Below, piece after piece: positions 18,438 through 26,958 of a DNA stretch of 64,000 nucleotides (its first letter is position 1; the number at the start of each line of letters is the position of its first letter). Origin of the DNA: Streptomyces fulvoviolaceus (lineage in GTDB: Bacteria; Actinomycetota; Actinomycetes; Streptomycetales; Streptomycetaceae). The position numbers and the translations under genes are program-made. The stretch lies in contig NZ_JOEY01000003.1 in the NCBI RefSeq assembly GCF_000718165.1, positions 62,001 to 126,000 on the forward strand. The letters are read 5' to 3'. The notes under the pieces are model-generated. The model was given only the letters and a program-made list of their open reading frames with translations, was not told the origin of the DNA and did no database searches.

Positions 18438-19658
18438 GTGGACCGCTGCATCGTCCTGGTGGACGCCGGGTATCTGCTGGGGGCCGCCGCCAGTCTCCTC
18501 GCCGGTGAACCCTCGCGCTCCCGCATCACGGTCGACCACACCGCCCTCGTCCAGGGCCTGCGGGAACGCGCCGAGTCCGACACGGAACGGCCGCTGCTGC
18601 GCATCTACTGGTTCGACGGCGCCCCCGACCGCGTCCCGCAGCCCGAGCACCGCAGGCTGCGCGTGATGCCCCGGGTCACCGTCCGGCTCGGCGCCCTGAC
18701 CCGCAGCGACGGACGCTGGGCCCAGAAGGGCGTGGACGCCGCGATGCACGCCGAGCTGACCGAGCTGGCCCGCAACCGCGCCTGCTCCGACATCGTCCTG
18801 GTGACCGGCGACGGGGACCTGCTGCCGGGCATGATGGCCGCCAAGGAGCACGGCGTCGCCGTACACCTGTGGGCCGTACAGGCCGCGGACGGGGACTACA
18901 ACCAGTCCGAGGACCTGGTCGCGGAGGCCGACGAGCGGCGTGTGCTCGACCGTACGTGGATCACCAAGGCCGTACGCGCCAAGGAGCTCGGCGGGATCTG
19001 CGCGCCGCCGCCCGTGCCCCGGCCCGAGATCGCCGCGATCCTCTCGGCGCCGCTGCCCGAGTCCGCCCTCTCCCAGCAGCCCGAGCGGGCCGCCGAGGAC
19101 GGCGAGCACGCCTCGGCCGGCGCCGGCTCGGAGAACGGCACGCAGGAGCGCGTGCCCACGCCCAAGGGCGTGCCCACCCCCAAGGACCTCGCCGCGCTGC
19201 GCGGCCCCGGCGCACAGCCCGCTGCGCACCCCGCGAGCGCGACCCTGCGCTGGTCCTCCGACAAGGGGTGGGTCGACCGCCCCGGCGGCGCCGCCGAACC
19301 GCCCGAGGTCGCCTCGATGCCGACGCTCGCCCAGCTCACCACGGCCGAGCAGCGCTGGGCCGACCGCGAGGAGGACATCACCACGGTCGGCGGCGACCCG
19401 TTCGAGGTGGGGCAGGTCTTCGCACGCCGCTGGATGGAGCGGCTCGGCGACCAGAGCCATCTGCAGAAGCTGTCCGGCATGTACCCGCGCGTCCCGCACC
19501 GCATCGACGGCGAGCTGCTGCGGTACGCCGCCCGCTTCGGGCTGCTCGCCCACAAGGACGACCAGATCGACGAGCACGACCGGTACGCCATCCGGGCCGG
19601 GTTCTGGCGGGAGATCGACGTACGCACGGCGGCGGAACACGCTCCGGCGGGGGAGTGA
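18438..19658 (+). CDS. NYN-domain (PIN-like) protein
   Basis: About 406 residues. The N-terminal ~170 residues are an NYN/PIN-like nuclease fold: IVLVDAGYLL (first Asp), KGVDAAMHAEL, and DIVLVTGDGDLLPGM (acidic pair) match the metal-binding positions. A Pro/Ala-rich linker (~200-290) joins it to a C-terminal helical domain (GQVFARRWMERLGD...RIDGELLRYAARFGLL). Such proteins are probable RNases. I chose GTG at 18438 because AGAGGG sits eight bases upstream; GTG at 18429 is also in frame but too close to it. It precedes the ABC transporter genes by 61 bp. Confidence 0.85.
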   Translation: MDRCIVLVDAGYLLGAAASLLAGEPSRSRITVDHTALVQGLRERAESDTERPLLRIYWFDGAPDRVPQPEHRRLRVMPRVTVRLGALTRSDGRWAQKGVDAAMHAELTELARNRACSDIVLVTGDGDLLPGMMAAKEHGVAVHLWAVQAADGDYNQSEDLVAEADERRVLDRTWITKAVRAKELGGICAPPPVPRPEIAAILSAPLPESALSQQPERAAEDGEHASAGAGSENGTQERVPTPKGVPTPKDLAALRGPGAQPAAHPASATLRWSSDKGWVDRPGGAAEPPEVASMPTLAQLTTAEQRWADREEDITTVGGDPFEVGQVFARRWMERLGDQSHLQKLSGMYPRVPHRIDGELLRYAARFGLLAHKDDQIDEHDRYAIRAGFWREIDVRTAAEHAPAGE

Positions 19659-19719
19659 AACGGCACATACCCCGCCCCAGGGGCGAGCGGAGGTTCCCGA
19701 CCCCGTACTCTCGTCCCTT

Positions 19720-20739
19720 GTGAGTACGCGCGCGGCACAGGCCCTTCGGCACAGTGGCGATGTCGTGTGTGCAGTGCGCGGTCTGACCAAGACCTATCCG
19801 GCGGTACGAGGCCGGCGTGGCGTTCCCGCGACGCCCGCGGTGACGGCCACCGACGAGGTACGGCTGGACATCCGGCGCGGTGAGATCTTCGGGCTCCTCG
19901 GGCCGAACGGCGCCGGGAAGACCACCCTCGTCAGACAGCTCACCGGACTGATGCGGCCCGACCGAGGCAGCGTCGAGATCCTCGGGCACGACATCGTGCG
20001 CCACCCGGAGCGGGCCGCGCGGATCCTCGCCTACCTCGGACAGGAGTCCAGCGCGCTCGACGAGTTGACGGTGTCGCTCGCCGCCGAGACGACCGGACGG
20101 CTGCGCGGACTCGAGGCCCGGCAGGCGCGGGACGAGCGGGATGCCGTACTCGACGAACTGGGGCTCACGCCGATCGCCGGGCGGCCCATCAAGAAGCTGT
20201 CCGGCGGCCAGCGACGGCTGGCCTGCTTCGCCTCCGCGCTGGTCGGGGAGCGGCCGCTGCTGGTGCTCGACGAGCCGACCACCGCGATGGACCCCGTGGC
20301 GCGGCGCGCCGTGTGGGGCGCCGTGGACCGGCGGCGGGCCGAGCGCGGCACGACCGTCCTGCTCGTCACCCACAACGTCATCGAGGCCGAGACGGTCCTC
20401 GACCGGGTCGCCGTCCTCGACCAGGGACGGGTCATCGCCTGCGACACCCCCACCGGGCTCAAGGAGCAGGTCGCCGGGGACGTCCGGGTCGACCTGGTGT
20501 GGCGCGAGGCGGCCCCGCTGCACGTCCCGGAGGTCGCCGCGCTGCGCGACCGGGTCGTGGAGTCCGGGCGCCGCTGGACGCTGCGGCTCGCCCCGGACGA
20601 GGCCCGCGCGGTCGTCGCCACGGTCACCGGCGGAGCCGCCTTCGCCGCCCTGGACGACTTCACGCTCACGACGCCGAGCCTGGAGGACGTCTACCTGGCG
20701 CTGGGCGGCGCCGCGCAGCAGGGACTGGTGAAGGCTTGA
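19720..20739 (+). CDS. ABC transporter ATP-binding protein (DrrA/CcmA type)
   Basis: 339 residues with a complete nucleotide-binding domain: Walker A GPNGAGKTT (61-69), Q-loop YLGQESS, signature LSGGQRR and Walker B LLVLDEPTTAMD, then a C-terminal regulatory extension (~230-339) as in drug- and Nod-type exporters. GTG start at 19720 fits the length of the family. The permease follows 82 bp downstream, and together they form an ABC-2 type exporter. The substrate is not readable from sequence. Confidence 0.92.
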   Translation: MSTRAAQALRHSGDVVCAVRGLTKTYPAVRGRRGVPATPAVTATDEVRLDIRRGEIFGLLGPNGAGKTTLVRQLTGLMRPDRGSVEILGHDIVRHPERAARILAYLGQESSALDELTVSLAAETTGRLRGLEARQARDERDAVLDELGLTPIAGRPIKKLSGGQRRLACFASALVGERPLLVLDEPTTAMDPVARRAVWGAVDRRRAERGTTVLLVTHNVIEAETVLDRVAVLDQGRVIACDTPTGLKEQVAGDVRVDLVWREAAPLHVPEVAALRDRVVESGRRWTLRLAPDEARAVVATVTGGAAFAALDDFTLTTPSLEDVYLALGGAAQQGLVKA

Positions 20740-20821
20740 GCACCTTGAGTACAGGGACCGCCGTTTCCGTACCGGACTGGACGACTGCCGCAGTGAAACC
20801 GAGAGAGGGGAGCCGCACGAG

Positions 20822-21643
20822 GTGAGTGTCGTACCCGCCGAGGTTCTGCCGGGCAGTGCCCTGGCCGTCGAGGAGACGGTCCGGGGCGAGGCCGAGCTCG
20901 GGCCGCGTGCGCGGCTGTGGCCGTCGCTCGTGGCCGTGTACCGGGCACAGCTGTCCCGTGCGCGGGTCGCGCGCATCCCGCTGCTGTTCGTGGCGACCTT
21001 CCAGTCGGTCGGGATCATGATCCTGATGCGCGGGGTCGTGGACGGAGGTGGCGAGGCCCAGTCGGTGGTGGCCGGGTCCTCGGTGCTCGTCGTGGCCTTC
21101 GTCGCGCTGAACCTGCTCGCGCAGTACTTCGGGCAGCTGCGGGCGAGTGGCGGGCTCGATCATTACGCGACGCTGCCTGTGCCGCCGGCCGCGGTGGTGC
21201 TGGGGGCGGCGGGAGCGTACGCCTCCTTCACCGTGCCGGGGACCGTGGTGACCGCTGTCTTCGGGTGCGTGCTGTTCGGGCTCCCGCTCGCGCACCTGTG
21301 GGTGCTCATCGCGGTGATCCCGCTGGCGGGGGCCGCTCTCGCCGGGCTGGGAGCCGCGTTCGGGCTGCTCGCGCCGCGTCCCGAACTGGCCACCGTGCTC
21401 GGGCAGCTGGGCATGTCCGCGGCGCTGCTGCTGGGGGTGCTGCCGGCCGACCGGATGCCGGAGCCGGTGCGGTTCCTGCGGGATCTGCTGCCGTCGACCT
21501 ACGGCGTCGAGGCCTTCGCGCGGACCTTCGAGCCGCATCCCGACTGGGCGTTCGTGCTGGGTGACCTGGCCGTGTGCGCGGGCGTCGGCGTGGTCTCGCT
21601 GGCCGTCGCCACCTGGGCCTACCGCCGGGCGGCCGTCCGGTGA
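20822..21643 (+). CDS. ABC-2 type transporter permease
   Basis: 273 residues with six predicted membrane segments (about 55-75, 88-105, 130-155, 163-185, 195-212, 240-262), a charged N-terminus and no ATP-binding motifs. It fits the ABC-2 permease family and lies directly behind its ATPase. GTG start at 20822. It likely forms the membrane half of an exporter for a drug, lipid or peptide; no substrate is inferable. Confidence 0.88.
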   Translation: MSVVPAEVLPGSALAVEETVRGEAELGPRARLWPSLVAVYRAQLSRARVARIPLLFVATFQSVGIMILMRGVVDGGGEAQSVVAGSSVLVVAFVALNLLAQYFGQLRASGGLDHYATLPVPPAAVVLGAAGAYASFTVPGTVVTAVFGCVLFGLPLAHLWVLIAVIPLAGAALAGLGAAFGLLAPRPELATVLGQLGMSAALLLGVLPADRMPEPVRFLRDLLPSTYGVEAFARTFEPHPDWAFVLGDLAVCAGVGVVSLAVATWAYRRAAVR

Positions 21644-21677
21644 CGCGCCGCACAGGCGGGCCTGGCACGATGTCAGG

Positions 21678-22382
21678 GTGACCGCACCGTTGACTCCGCC
21701 TCAGCCGCCGCACGAACCCTCCCCGCATGACTCGCATGATGCGTGGCAGCCTCCGGCTGCCGTCGGCCCTGGGTATGCGGCTCCGGCGTCCTTCTCGTCC
21801 GAGTACGGACAGGACGGGCCCGGGATGAAGACCGAGCTGCGGGAGGCCGCGGTGATCACTGTGGCGGTGGCTCTCGGTGGGGTGCTGCTCGGGTTGCTGT
21901 GGTGGTGGCTGGCTCCGCATGTGCCGCTGGTCGGTGGCCTGGACGAGCAGGGCAGCTGGGCCGTCTACCTCAAGGACTCCGAGGGGGAGCAGGCGGCCGG
22001 TGTCGACGGAACGTTTACTCTGCTCGCGTTGGCCTTCGGGGCTGTGACTGCGTTCGTGGTGTTTCTGTGGCGGCGGCGGGGTGGGGTGCCGTTGGTGGTG
22101 GCGCTGGCCGTCGGCGGGCTGCTCGGGTCGTTGCTGGCGTGGAGGCTCGGGGTGTGGCTGGGGCCCACGTCGGATGTCATCGCGCATGCCAAGGACGCGG
22201 GCAAGGGGGTTACGTTTTCCGCGCCGCTGAAGTTGGGGGCGAAGGGGGCGTTGCTGGCCTGGTCGGTGGCCGCGTTGGTGGTTCACCTGGGGCTGACCGC
22301 GCTGTTCGGGCCGCGGGATCCTGATCCGTATCAGCAGCAGGGGGCCGTGCCGAAGGATCCGTACGGGGCGCCGCCGGCGTAG
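21678..22382 (+). CDS. Membrane protein, DUF2567-like
   Basis: 234 residues: a Pro/His-rich cytoplasmic N-terminus (1-48), then four transmembrane segments (about 56-78, 117-134, 143-160, 190-210) and a Pro/Tyr-rich C-terminal tail (DPYQQQGAVPKDPYG). I believe it belongs to the actinobacterial DUF2567 family, but that rests on overall shape and context only. GTG start at 21678, 34 bp after the permease stop, so it may be co-transcribed with the exporter. Function unknown. Confidence 0.75.
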   Translation: MTAPLTPPQPPHEPSPHDSHDAWQPPAAVGPGYAAPASFSSEYGQDGPGMKTELREAAVITVAVALGGVLLGLLWWWLAPHVPLVGGLDEQGSWAVYLKDSEGEQAAGVDGTFTLLALAFGAVTAFVVFLWRRRGGVPLVVALAVGGLLGSLLAWRLGVWLGPTSDVIAHAKDAGKGVTFSAPLKLGAKGALLAWSVAALVVHLGLTALFGPRDPDPYQQQGAVPKDPYGAPPA

Positions 22383-22640
22383 GGGCGGTGCGTTGTGGTT
22401 GCGGCGGGGCGCCCGCGGCGGAGCCGCTGATGGATGCGGTCGCCCCTGCCGCCCCTACCCGTCCCATCCTGGGGGCTGCGCCCCCAGACCCCCGCGGTCG
22501 GCCCTGAACGGGCCTCGTCCTCAAACGCCGGACGGGCCGGGAGTGCCTGGACCGGCGTTGCAAGGCTGAGCCCTCCGCGGGTGGGTGGGGGATCGGGGTG
22601 GCAGTACTCGTCCTCAAACGCCGGACGGGCTGAAATGCAC
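22383..22640. repeat. Streptomyces-type intergenic repeat cluster with hairpin and two 24-nt copies
   Basis: A compact hairpin CTGGGGGC-TGC-GCCCCCAG spans 22469-22487. A 24-base unit, CTCGTCCTCAAACGCCGGAC plus GGGC, occurs twice, exactly, at 22514-22537 and 22607-22630. The block also contains CGCGGCGGAGCCGC, shared with the elements at 38045 and 40136. Sequences of this kind recur between genes in streptomycete chromosomes. The block separates the membrane gene from the convergent bL37-like gene and may help terminate transcription. Confidence 0.8.
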
Positions 22641-22663
22641 CCGCCGGCGCCGAGCCGTGCTCC

Positions 22664-22738
22664 TTACGCCGGTCGCCTGCCGTGGTTCGAGCGGCCCTTC
22701 TTGATGCGCCACTTGCGTTTCCGCGTTTTCTTCGACAT
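22664..22738 (-). CDS. 24-residue basic peptide resembling ribosomal protein bL37
   Basis: A 24-codon frame encodes MSKKTRKRKW... ending SNHGRRPA. It has 13 Lys/Arg, no acidic residue and one tryptophan. The size, the MSKK-RKRK start and the NHG-RRP end match the tiny large-subunit protein bL37 known from mycobacterial ribosomes (which ends ANHGKRP plus two residues), as I remember it. ATG at 22738; upstream is AAGGGAC, a weak and close ribosome-binding site. It is far too short for routine gene calling. Identity is probable, not certain. Confidence 0.65.
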   Translation of the reverse strand: MSKKTRKRKWRIKKGRSNHGRRPA

Positions 22739-22779
22739 GTCCCTTGTACTTAACCGAGGAAGGGGGCCTCGTCGAGGGG

Positions 22780-23283
22780 TTACGCGCGCCCGATGGGGGC
22801 GAGGACGGCTTGTGTGAGGGTGGTGAGGTCCGTGGGGGAGAGCTCTACCTCCAGGCCTCTGCGGCCTGCCGAGATGCAGATCGTCGCGTGGGCGGAGGCC
22901 GAGGCGTCCAGGACCGTGGGGAGCTTCTTGCGCTGGCCCAGCGGGGAGATGCCGCCGCGGACGTAGCCCGTGGTGCGTTCGGCCAGGGTCGGGTCGGCCA
23001 TGGCGGCGCGTTTGCCGTTCACCGCCGTCGCCAGGGCCTTCAGGTCCAGCTGGCCCGCCACCGGGACCACCGCCACCGTCAGGGTGCCGTCCACGTCCGC
23101 GACCAGGGTCTTGAAGACGCGGTCCGGGGAGACGCCCATCGCCTCGGCCGCCTCCTCGCCGTAGGAGGGGTGGGAGGGGTCGTGGTCGTAGGCGTGGACC
23201 GTGTACGACACCCCGGCCGCCGTCAGCGCCACCGTTGCCGGGGTGCCGCCCGACTGCTGCTGCTTCTTCGACTTCTTCGCCAT
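22780..23283 (-). CDS. ybaK: YbaK/EbsC-type aminoacyl-tRNA deacylase (Cys-tRNA-Pro hydrolase)
   Basis: 167 residues of the YbaK/ProX editing fold. Family motifs are visible: the FKTLVADVDG region with its conserved Lys, VAVVPVAGQLDLKALA, and GYVRGGISPLGQRKKLPTVLD, the GxxSPxG signature. In characterised members it hydrolyses Cys-tRNA-Pro in trans. ATG at 23283 follows the stop-side gap of eight bases from the LON-domain gene, so the two may be co-transcribed. The N-terminus (MAKKSKKQQQ) is a short basic extension. Confidence 0.92.
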   Translation of the reverse strand: MAKKSKKQQQSGGTPATVALTAAGVSYTVHAYDHDPSHPSYGEEAAEAMGVSPDRVFKTLVADVDGTLTVAVVPVAGQLDLKALATAVNGKRAAMADPTLAERTTGYVRGGISPLGQRKKLPTVLDASASAHATICISAGRRGLEVELSPTDLTTLTQAVLAPIGRA

Positions 23284-23291
23284 CCCGGCCT

Positions 23292-24032
23292 TCAGTTCAG
23301 ACTCGTCGGGCCGCGCGTCAGCTCCGATGCCGGCAGAGACGGCAGGGTACGGATGATCGACGTCTCCGAGCGAAGGAGTTTCAGCTCGTCGCGCAGCCGG
23401 GACGCGGTGTCCGGGGCCTGGAGCAGACGCTGTTTGGTCGGGGTGTCGAGCATCATCGCGGCGGCCACCAGGTAGGAGACCACGGACGGTTCGTCCGGGA
23501 GGTCCGCGCCTGTCGAGAGGGAGCGTTCACGGGCGCCCGCCAGGCGTTTCTGGTACTGGCGGAAGGCCCGCAGCACCCCCTCCGCCAGGGCGCCCGCCTC
23601 GTCGCCCGGATCTTCCGGCAATTCCTCCAGCTCGGCCGTCAGGTACGGGCCCGACGCGTCGACGGACAGGAGGCGTGCTCGGGTCGTGCCCGTCGCCAGG
23701 ACCTCGAAGGTGCCGTCCGCCCGCTCCCGGATCGTCGCCGCGTCCGCGATGCAGCCGATGCCCTGGAACGCCTTGAGCGGGTCCTCGCCGAAGCCCGCCG
23801 CGGGTCCGCGCTGGGGGACGGCCGTCTGGTCCGGCATGCCGGGTGCGGTCGTCGCCACCTCGTGGCCGTCGCGGATCGCCACGACGGCGAAACGGCGCGG
23901 ATCCTCCTCGGGGGTCTTCAACAGCTCGCGCATCATGGCGCGATAGCGCTCCTCGAAGATGTTCAGAGGAAGCACCAGCCCCGGGAACAGTACCGAGTTC
24001 AGGGGAAAGAGCGGGAGCTGCACGGTGGTCAC
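23292..24032 (-). CDS. LON-peptidase substrate-binding domain protein (stand-alone)
   Basis: 246 residues beginning QLPLFPLNSVLFPGLVLPLNIFE, the hallmark of the Lon N-terminal substrate-binding (LAN) domain; there is no ATPase or protease domain. The C-terminal half is helical (SVVSYLVAAAMMLDTPTKQRLLQAPD), as in full-length Lon N-domains. GTG start at 24032. It lies eight bases upstream of the ybaK-type gene. The stand-alone form is common in Actinobacteria; its role is unclear. Confidence 0.9.
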   Translation of the reverse strand: MTTVQLPLFPLNSVLFPGLVLPLNIFEERYRAMMRELLKTPEEDPRRFAVVAIRDGHEVATTAPGMPDQTAVPQRGPAAGFGEDPLKAFQGIGCIADAATIRERADGTFEVLATGTTRARLLSVDASGPYLTAELEELPEDPGDEAGALAEGVLRAFRQYQKRLAGARERSLSTGADLPDEPSVVSYLVAAAMMLDTPTKQRLLQAPDTASRLRDELKLLRSETSIIRTLPSLPASELTRGPTSLN

Positions 24033-24043
24033 GCCGCAAGAGC

Positions 24044-25081
24044 CTAATGGTCGCCGGAGTGCGCACGTCCCGCGTGCCCACTCCGTGGATGGCCTGGGGC
24101 GGTCCGGCGGCGGATCTCGTCGAGGATCTCGTCGCGGATCTCCAGGAACCGGCCGAGTGGGTCGTCCGAGTCCCGGCTCCAGGGGAAGGAGGTCGCGTAC
24201 GGGCCGATCAGGCGCACCTGTTCCAGGGCGTCCTCCCAGCGGTCGAGGCGTACGAGGACGTACACCAGCTTGTTCCGGATCTCGGCCGGCCAGGGGTCGG
24301 CCGCCGGGAAGCCGGCGGAGAGCGTGATCGCGCGGTCGGCCGCCGCGTCCAGGCGCTCGCGCGGGATCTCGACTCCGCATCCGTCGATCAGATAGCCGAG
24401 GGCCGCCCGCGCGGGCAGCGCCTGCACGAGGGAGCCGGCCGGGGCGTCGTGCGCGGCCAGGTCGGCGAAGTCGAAGCACTCGCGGTGGGAGCCGTGCCAG
24501 GAGACCGCAAGGTAGCGCAGGGCCGCGACATGGCAGCCGTAGTGGTGCGGGGCGCGGCGGACCGCCGCCTCCCACAGCTCCCCGAAGTACGTGTGCCCGG
24601 CGCCCGTGCCGCGCGCGTGGTCCAGCGCGAGACGCCACGGCACCGGGTCGCGGTCGTCGCCGCGCGCGGCGGCCGTGATCAGGGGGCTCACGTCGCGCAG
24701 CAGCTCCGCGCGGGCCGGCGAGCGCCAGGCGTGGTCCACCGCGAGCTGGGCGCCGACCAGGAGCGCGTCCGGGTCGCGCGGGGCGGCGGCGCGCCAGGCC
24801 TCGAACCACTCGGGGCGCGAGCGGGCGAAGGAAGCCAGGCGTCGTACGTACCGCTCGCGCATCTGCCATTCGCAGCCCGCGCGGGTCGCGGCGAGCAGTT
24901 CGGCCGCGGGCTCGTACGCGCCCTGCCCGGCCGCGACGAGGGCGGGGCCGAGGCGGTCGTCGGGCGCGTCGAGGAGCACTTCGTCGTCGGCCGGCAGTCC
25001 GGTCGTGAGAAGCGGTGGGGCGGTCCTGGTCGGCCGGGACGCGCGGCTGAAGGGCGGCAGCAGAGCCATGGTGTCGACCAT
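24044..25081 (-). CDS. Hypothetical soluble protein, helical, possibly TPR-like
   Basis: 345 residues, mostly helical, rich in Arg, Ala and aromatic residues (HHYGCHVAALRYLAVSWHG, VYVLVRLDRWEDALEQVRLIG). The spacing of the last segment resembles a tetratricopeptide helix pair, but I see no firm domain. Start ATG at 25081 (MVDTMALLPPF); ATG at 25069 is an equally possible start and neither has a clear ribosome-binding site. It ends 11 bp before the LON-domain gene and is co-oriented with it. A GAACAGTTGT motif (25179-25188) lies upstream and also precedes the next gene. Confidence 0.72.
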   Translation of the reverse strand: MVDTMALLPPFSRASRPTRTAPPLLTTGLPADDEVLLDAPDDRLGPALVAAGQGAYEPAAELLAATRAGCEWQMRERYVRRLASFARSRPEWFEAWRAAAPRDPDALLVGAQLAVDHAWRSPARAELLRDVSPLITAAARGDDRDPVPWRLALDHARGTGAGHTYFGELWEAAVRRAPHHYGCHVAALRYLAVSWHGSHRECFDFADLAAHDAPAGSLVQALPARAALGYLIDGCGVEIPRERLDAAADRAITLSAGFPAADPWPAEIRNKLVYVLVRLDRWEDALEQVRLIGPYATSFPWSRDSDDPLGRFLEIRDEILDEIRRRTAPGHPRSGHAGRAHSGDH

Positions 25082-25207
25082 TGAAAAGCCGCAGGTCGGC
25101 GATGCGCCAGAGGTTCCGGGCAAACCATGGAAAGTTGTACGTCGCAAAGTCAAGAGAGAGTAAAAAGGTTACTGTTCAACAACTGTTCGATCTCTGTGCA
25201 CAGGGGC

Positions 25208-26785
25208 CTAGTTCCGTCGCAACAGCCTCGTGGCTCCCGCCGCCACCGTCGTCGCCAGGATCCAGCCCAGCAGGATCATCGCCGCGGCCAGCCACTGCCA
25301 GCCGCCGTGCAGCCGCCAGGAGCCGACCTGACCCAGGTCGATGACCGGCAGGAGCAGGTCGAGGGCGAACAGGGCCGGGTTCCACGGCGGATGCTCGCCG
25401 CTCTTCATCGGCGGATGGCTCGCGTGCGCGAAGGCCACCGAGCTCGCCGCCCACAGCACCGCCATCCATACGGCGGCCCGGCCCGGCCGGTATCCGTAGG
25501 CGACCGTCCAGTCCTGTACGTACCCCCACAGCTTGGCGGCGATCGGCAGGCTCTCGCGCCGCCGGCGCTGCTTGGCGAGCAGCACCTCGCGCGCGTCCTC
25601 GTCCTCGCCGCCCGCCCGCAGCACGGTGGCGAGCCGCTCGTACGGCTCCGGGTTGTACTCGGCGCTCGCCGCGGCCACCCACTCCAGCCGCTCGGTCAGC
25701 GGGAACGGGCCCTGCGGCACGAGGTTCTCGTAGGCGAAGCCGCCCATGTGCAGATTGCCCGGGCCCGGCCACGCGCCCGCCCGGTCGACGAGGTTGACGA
25801 TCCGCGCCCCCGACAGCACGACCTTGCCGCGCTGCGGCCGCTCCCCGAGGAAGCGCAGCTCCGGCGTCTGGACGCGGCGCAGCGACAGCTCCTGCTCGTC
25901 GGTGAAGGTGAACCGGGCCCGCTCCAGGTCGACGGAGTCCCCGAACCGCCCGTCGTCCAGCCGCACCCCGCCCTGGCACTCGAACCGCTGGATCCGCGTC
26001 CCGCGCGCGGGCGTGGCACCGCTCAGCAGGGGGCTGCCGACGCCCGCCGGCGTCAGGTAGAGCGTGCGCTCGACGGTCAGCTGGGGCGCGTTCAGGGCGA
26101 GTCGCGAGTACGGGTTGGCCAGCCGGGCGCCGCGCAGGCTCAGCGAGACGCCGATCTTGGCGCTGCGCAGGCTCAGCTCGCCGTGCGACTCCAGCATCTC
26201 GGCCTGCAGGTCCTGGCCGATGGTCATGCCGTCCCCGGCGATCGAACGGCCGCTGCGGTCGCGGTACACGATCGCCTGGTTCATCAGCAGATCCGTGCCG
26301 ATCTGCGCGTCGGTCAGCCGTACGCCGTTGTGGAAGCGGCAGCGCGGCAGGTGCAGATCGCCCTCCGTGTGGACCCGGGCGGCCTCCAGGCGCGGCACCG
26401 AGCAGTCCACCAGCCGTACGGTCGTGAAGTGGGCCTCCGGCAGCAGGACCTCCCGCTCGAAACGGCAGCCCCGCAGTTCGACGTACGGCGTGACCGTGCC
26501 GCCCGCGAGGTCCAGGGTGCCGCTGATCTGCACGCCGGTGAGTTTCAGGGATGCCACCCGGCCCGCGAGCGCAGGGGGCCCGTCCAGGAGGAGCCAGCAC
26601 ACGATGCGTGCCCGTACGGTCCGCTCGGGGCCCCACGGGTGCCCGCCGTGCGGATCGTCGGCGAGTGTGTCGCCGCTGCTCAGGTCGTACACGCTGCCGT
26701 TGCGGAAGGCCTGCCACATGCCGGCCTCGGCGGCGGTGAGATCGTCCGGCAGGTCTCCGGTGCGGATGCCGGCCCCCTCGGTCAC
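25208..26785 (-). CDS. Predicted right-handed beta-helix protein with C-terminal membrane helices
   Basis: 525 residues. From ~70 to ~370 the sequence has pentapeptide-like rungs (VQISGTLDLAGG, VELRGCRF, VRLTDAQIGTDLLM, ELSLRSAKIGVSLSLRGARL), suggesting a right-handed beta helix. The C-terminal ~130 residues hold about three membrane segments (MAVLWAASSVAFA, LFALDLLLPVIDLG, AAMILLGWILATTVAAGA). Homologues carry the unfounded label 'oxidoreductase'; I see no cofactor-binding motif. GTG at 26785 is chosen for AGGAAGGAAG upstream and because the protein then begins TEGAGIRTGDL. Function unknown; the structural call is inference. Confidence 0.75.
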   Translation of the reverse strand: MTEGAGIRTGDLPDDLTAAEAGMWQAFRNGSVYDLSSGDTLADDPHGGHPWGPERTVRARIVCWLLLDGPPALAGRVASLKLTGVQISGTLDLAGGTVTPYVELRGCRFEREVLLPEAHFTTVRLVDCSVPRLEAARVHTEGDLHLPRCRFHNGVRLTDAQIGTDLLMNQAIVYRDRSGRSIAGDGMTIGQDLQAEMLESHGELSLRSAKIGVSLSLRGARLANPYSRLALNAPQLTVERTLYLTPAGVGSPLLSGATPARGTRIQRFECQGGVRLDDGRFGDSVDLERARFTFTDEQELSLRRVQTPELRFLGERPQRGKVVLSGARIVNLVDRAGAWPGPGNLHMGGFAYENLVPQGPFPLTERLEWVAAASAEYNPEPYERLATVLRAGGEDEDAREVLLAKQRRRRESLPIAAKLWGYVQDWTVAYGYRPGRAAVWMAVLWAASSVAFAHASHPPMKSGEHPPWNPALFALDLLLPVIDLGQVGSWRLHGGWQWLAAAMILLGWILATTVAAGATRLLRRN

Positions 26786-26958
26786 CAGTCTTCCTTCCTG
26801 CCCAGTAGCTCTTCGTGGTTTCGTACAACTGTTCATGCCCGGTGGGTGACGTCCCGAACGCTAGACGTGAAGGCGATCTTCCGGGTTGCGCCTGCGATTC
26901 GTATCAGCCACTGGAATGCCTGAACGACGGCCGATGAGCGTCTGAGAGAATTGACCCC

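Noticed and set aside
22383..22640. CRISPR array from repeated 24-mers
   Set aside because: Only two copies with unequal flanks, no spacer periodicity and no cas genes.
26786..26958. His-rich leader or riboswitch before hisD
   Set aside because: No His-rich small frame or conserved fold is visible.
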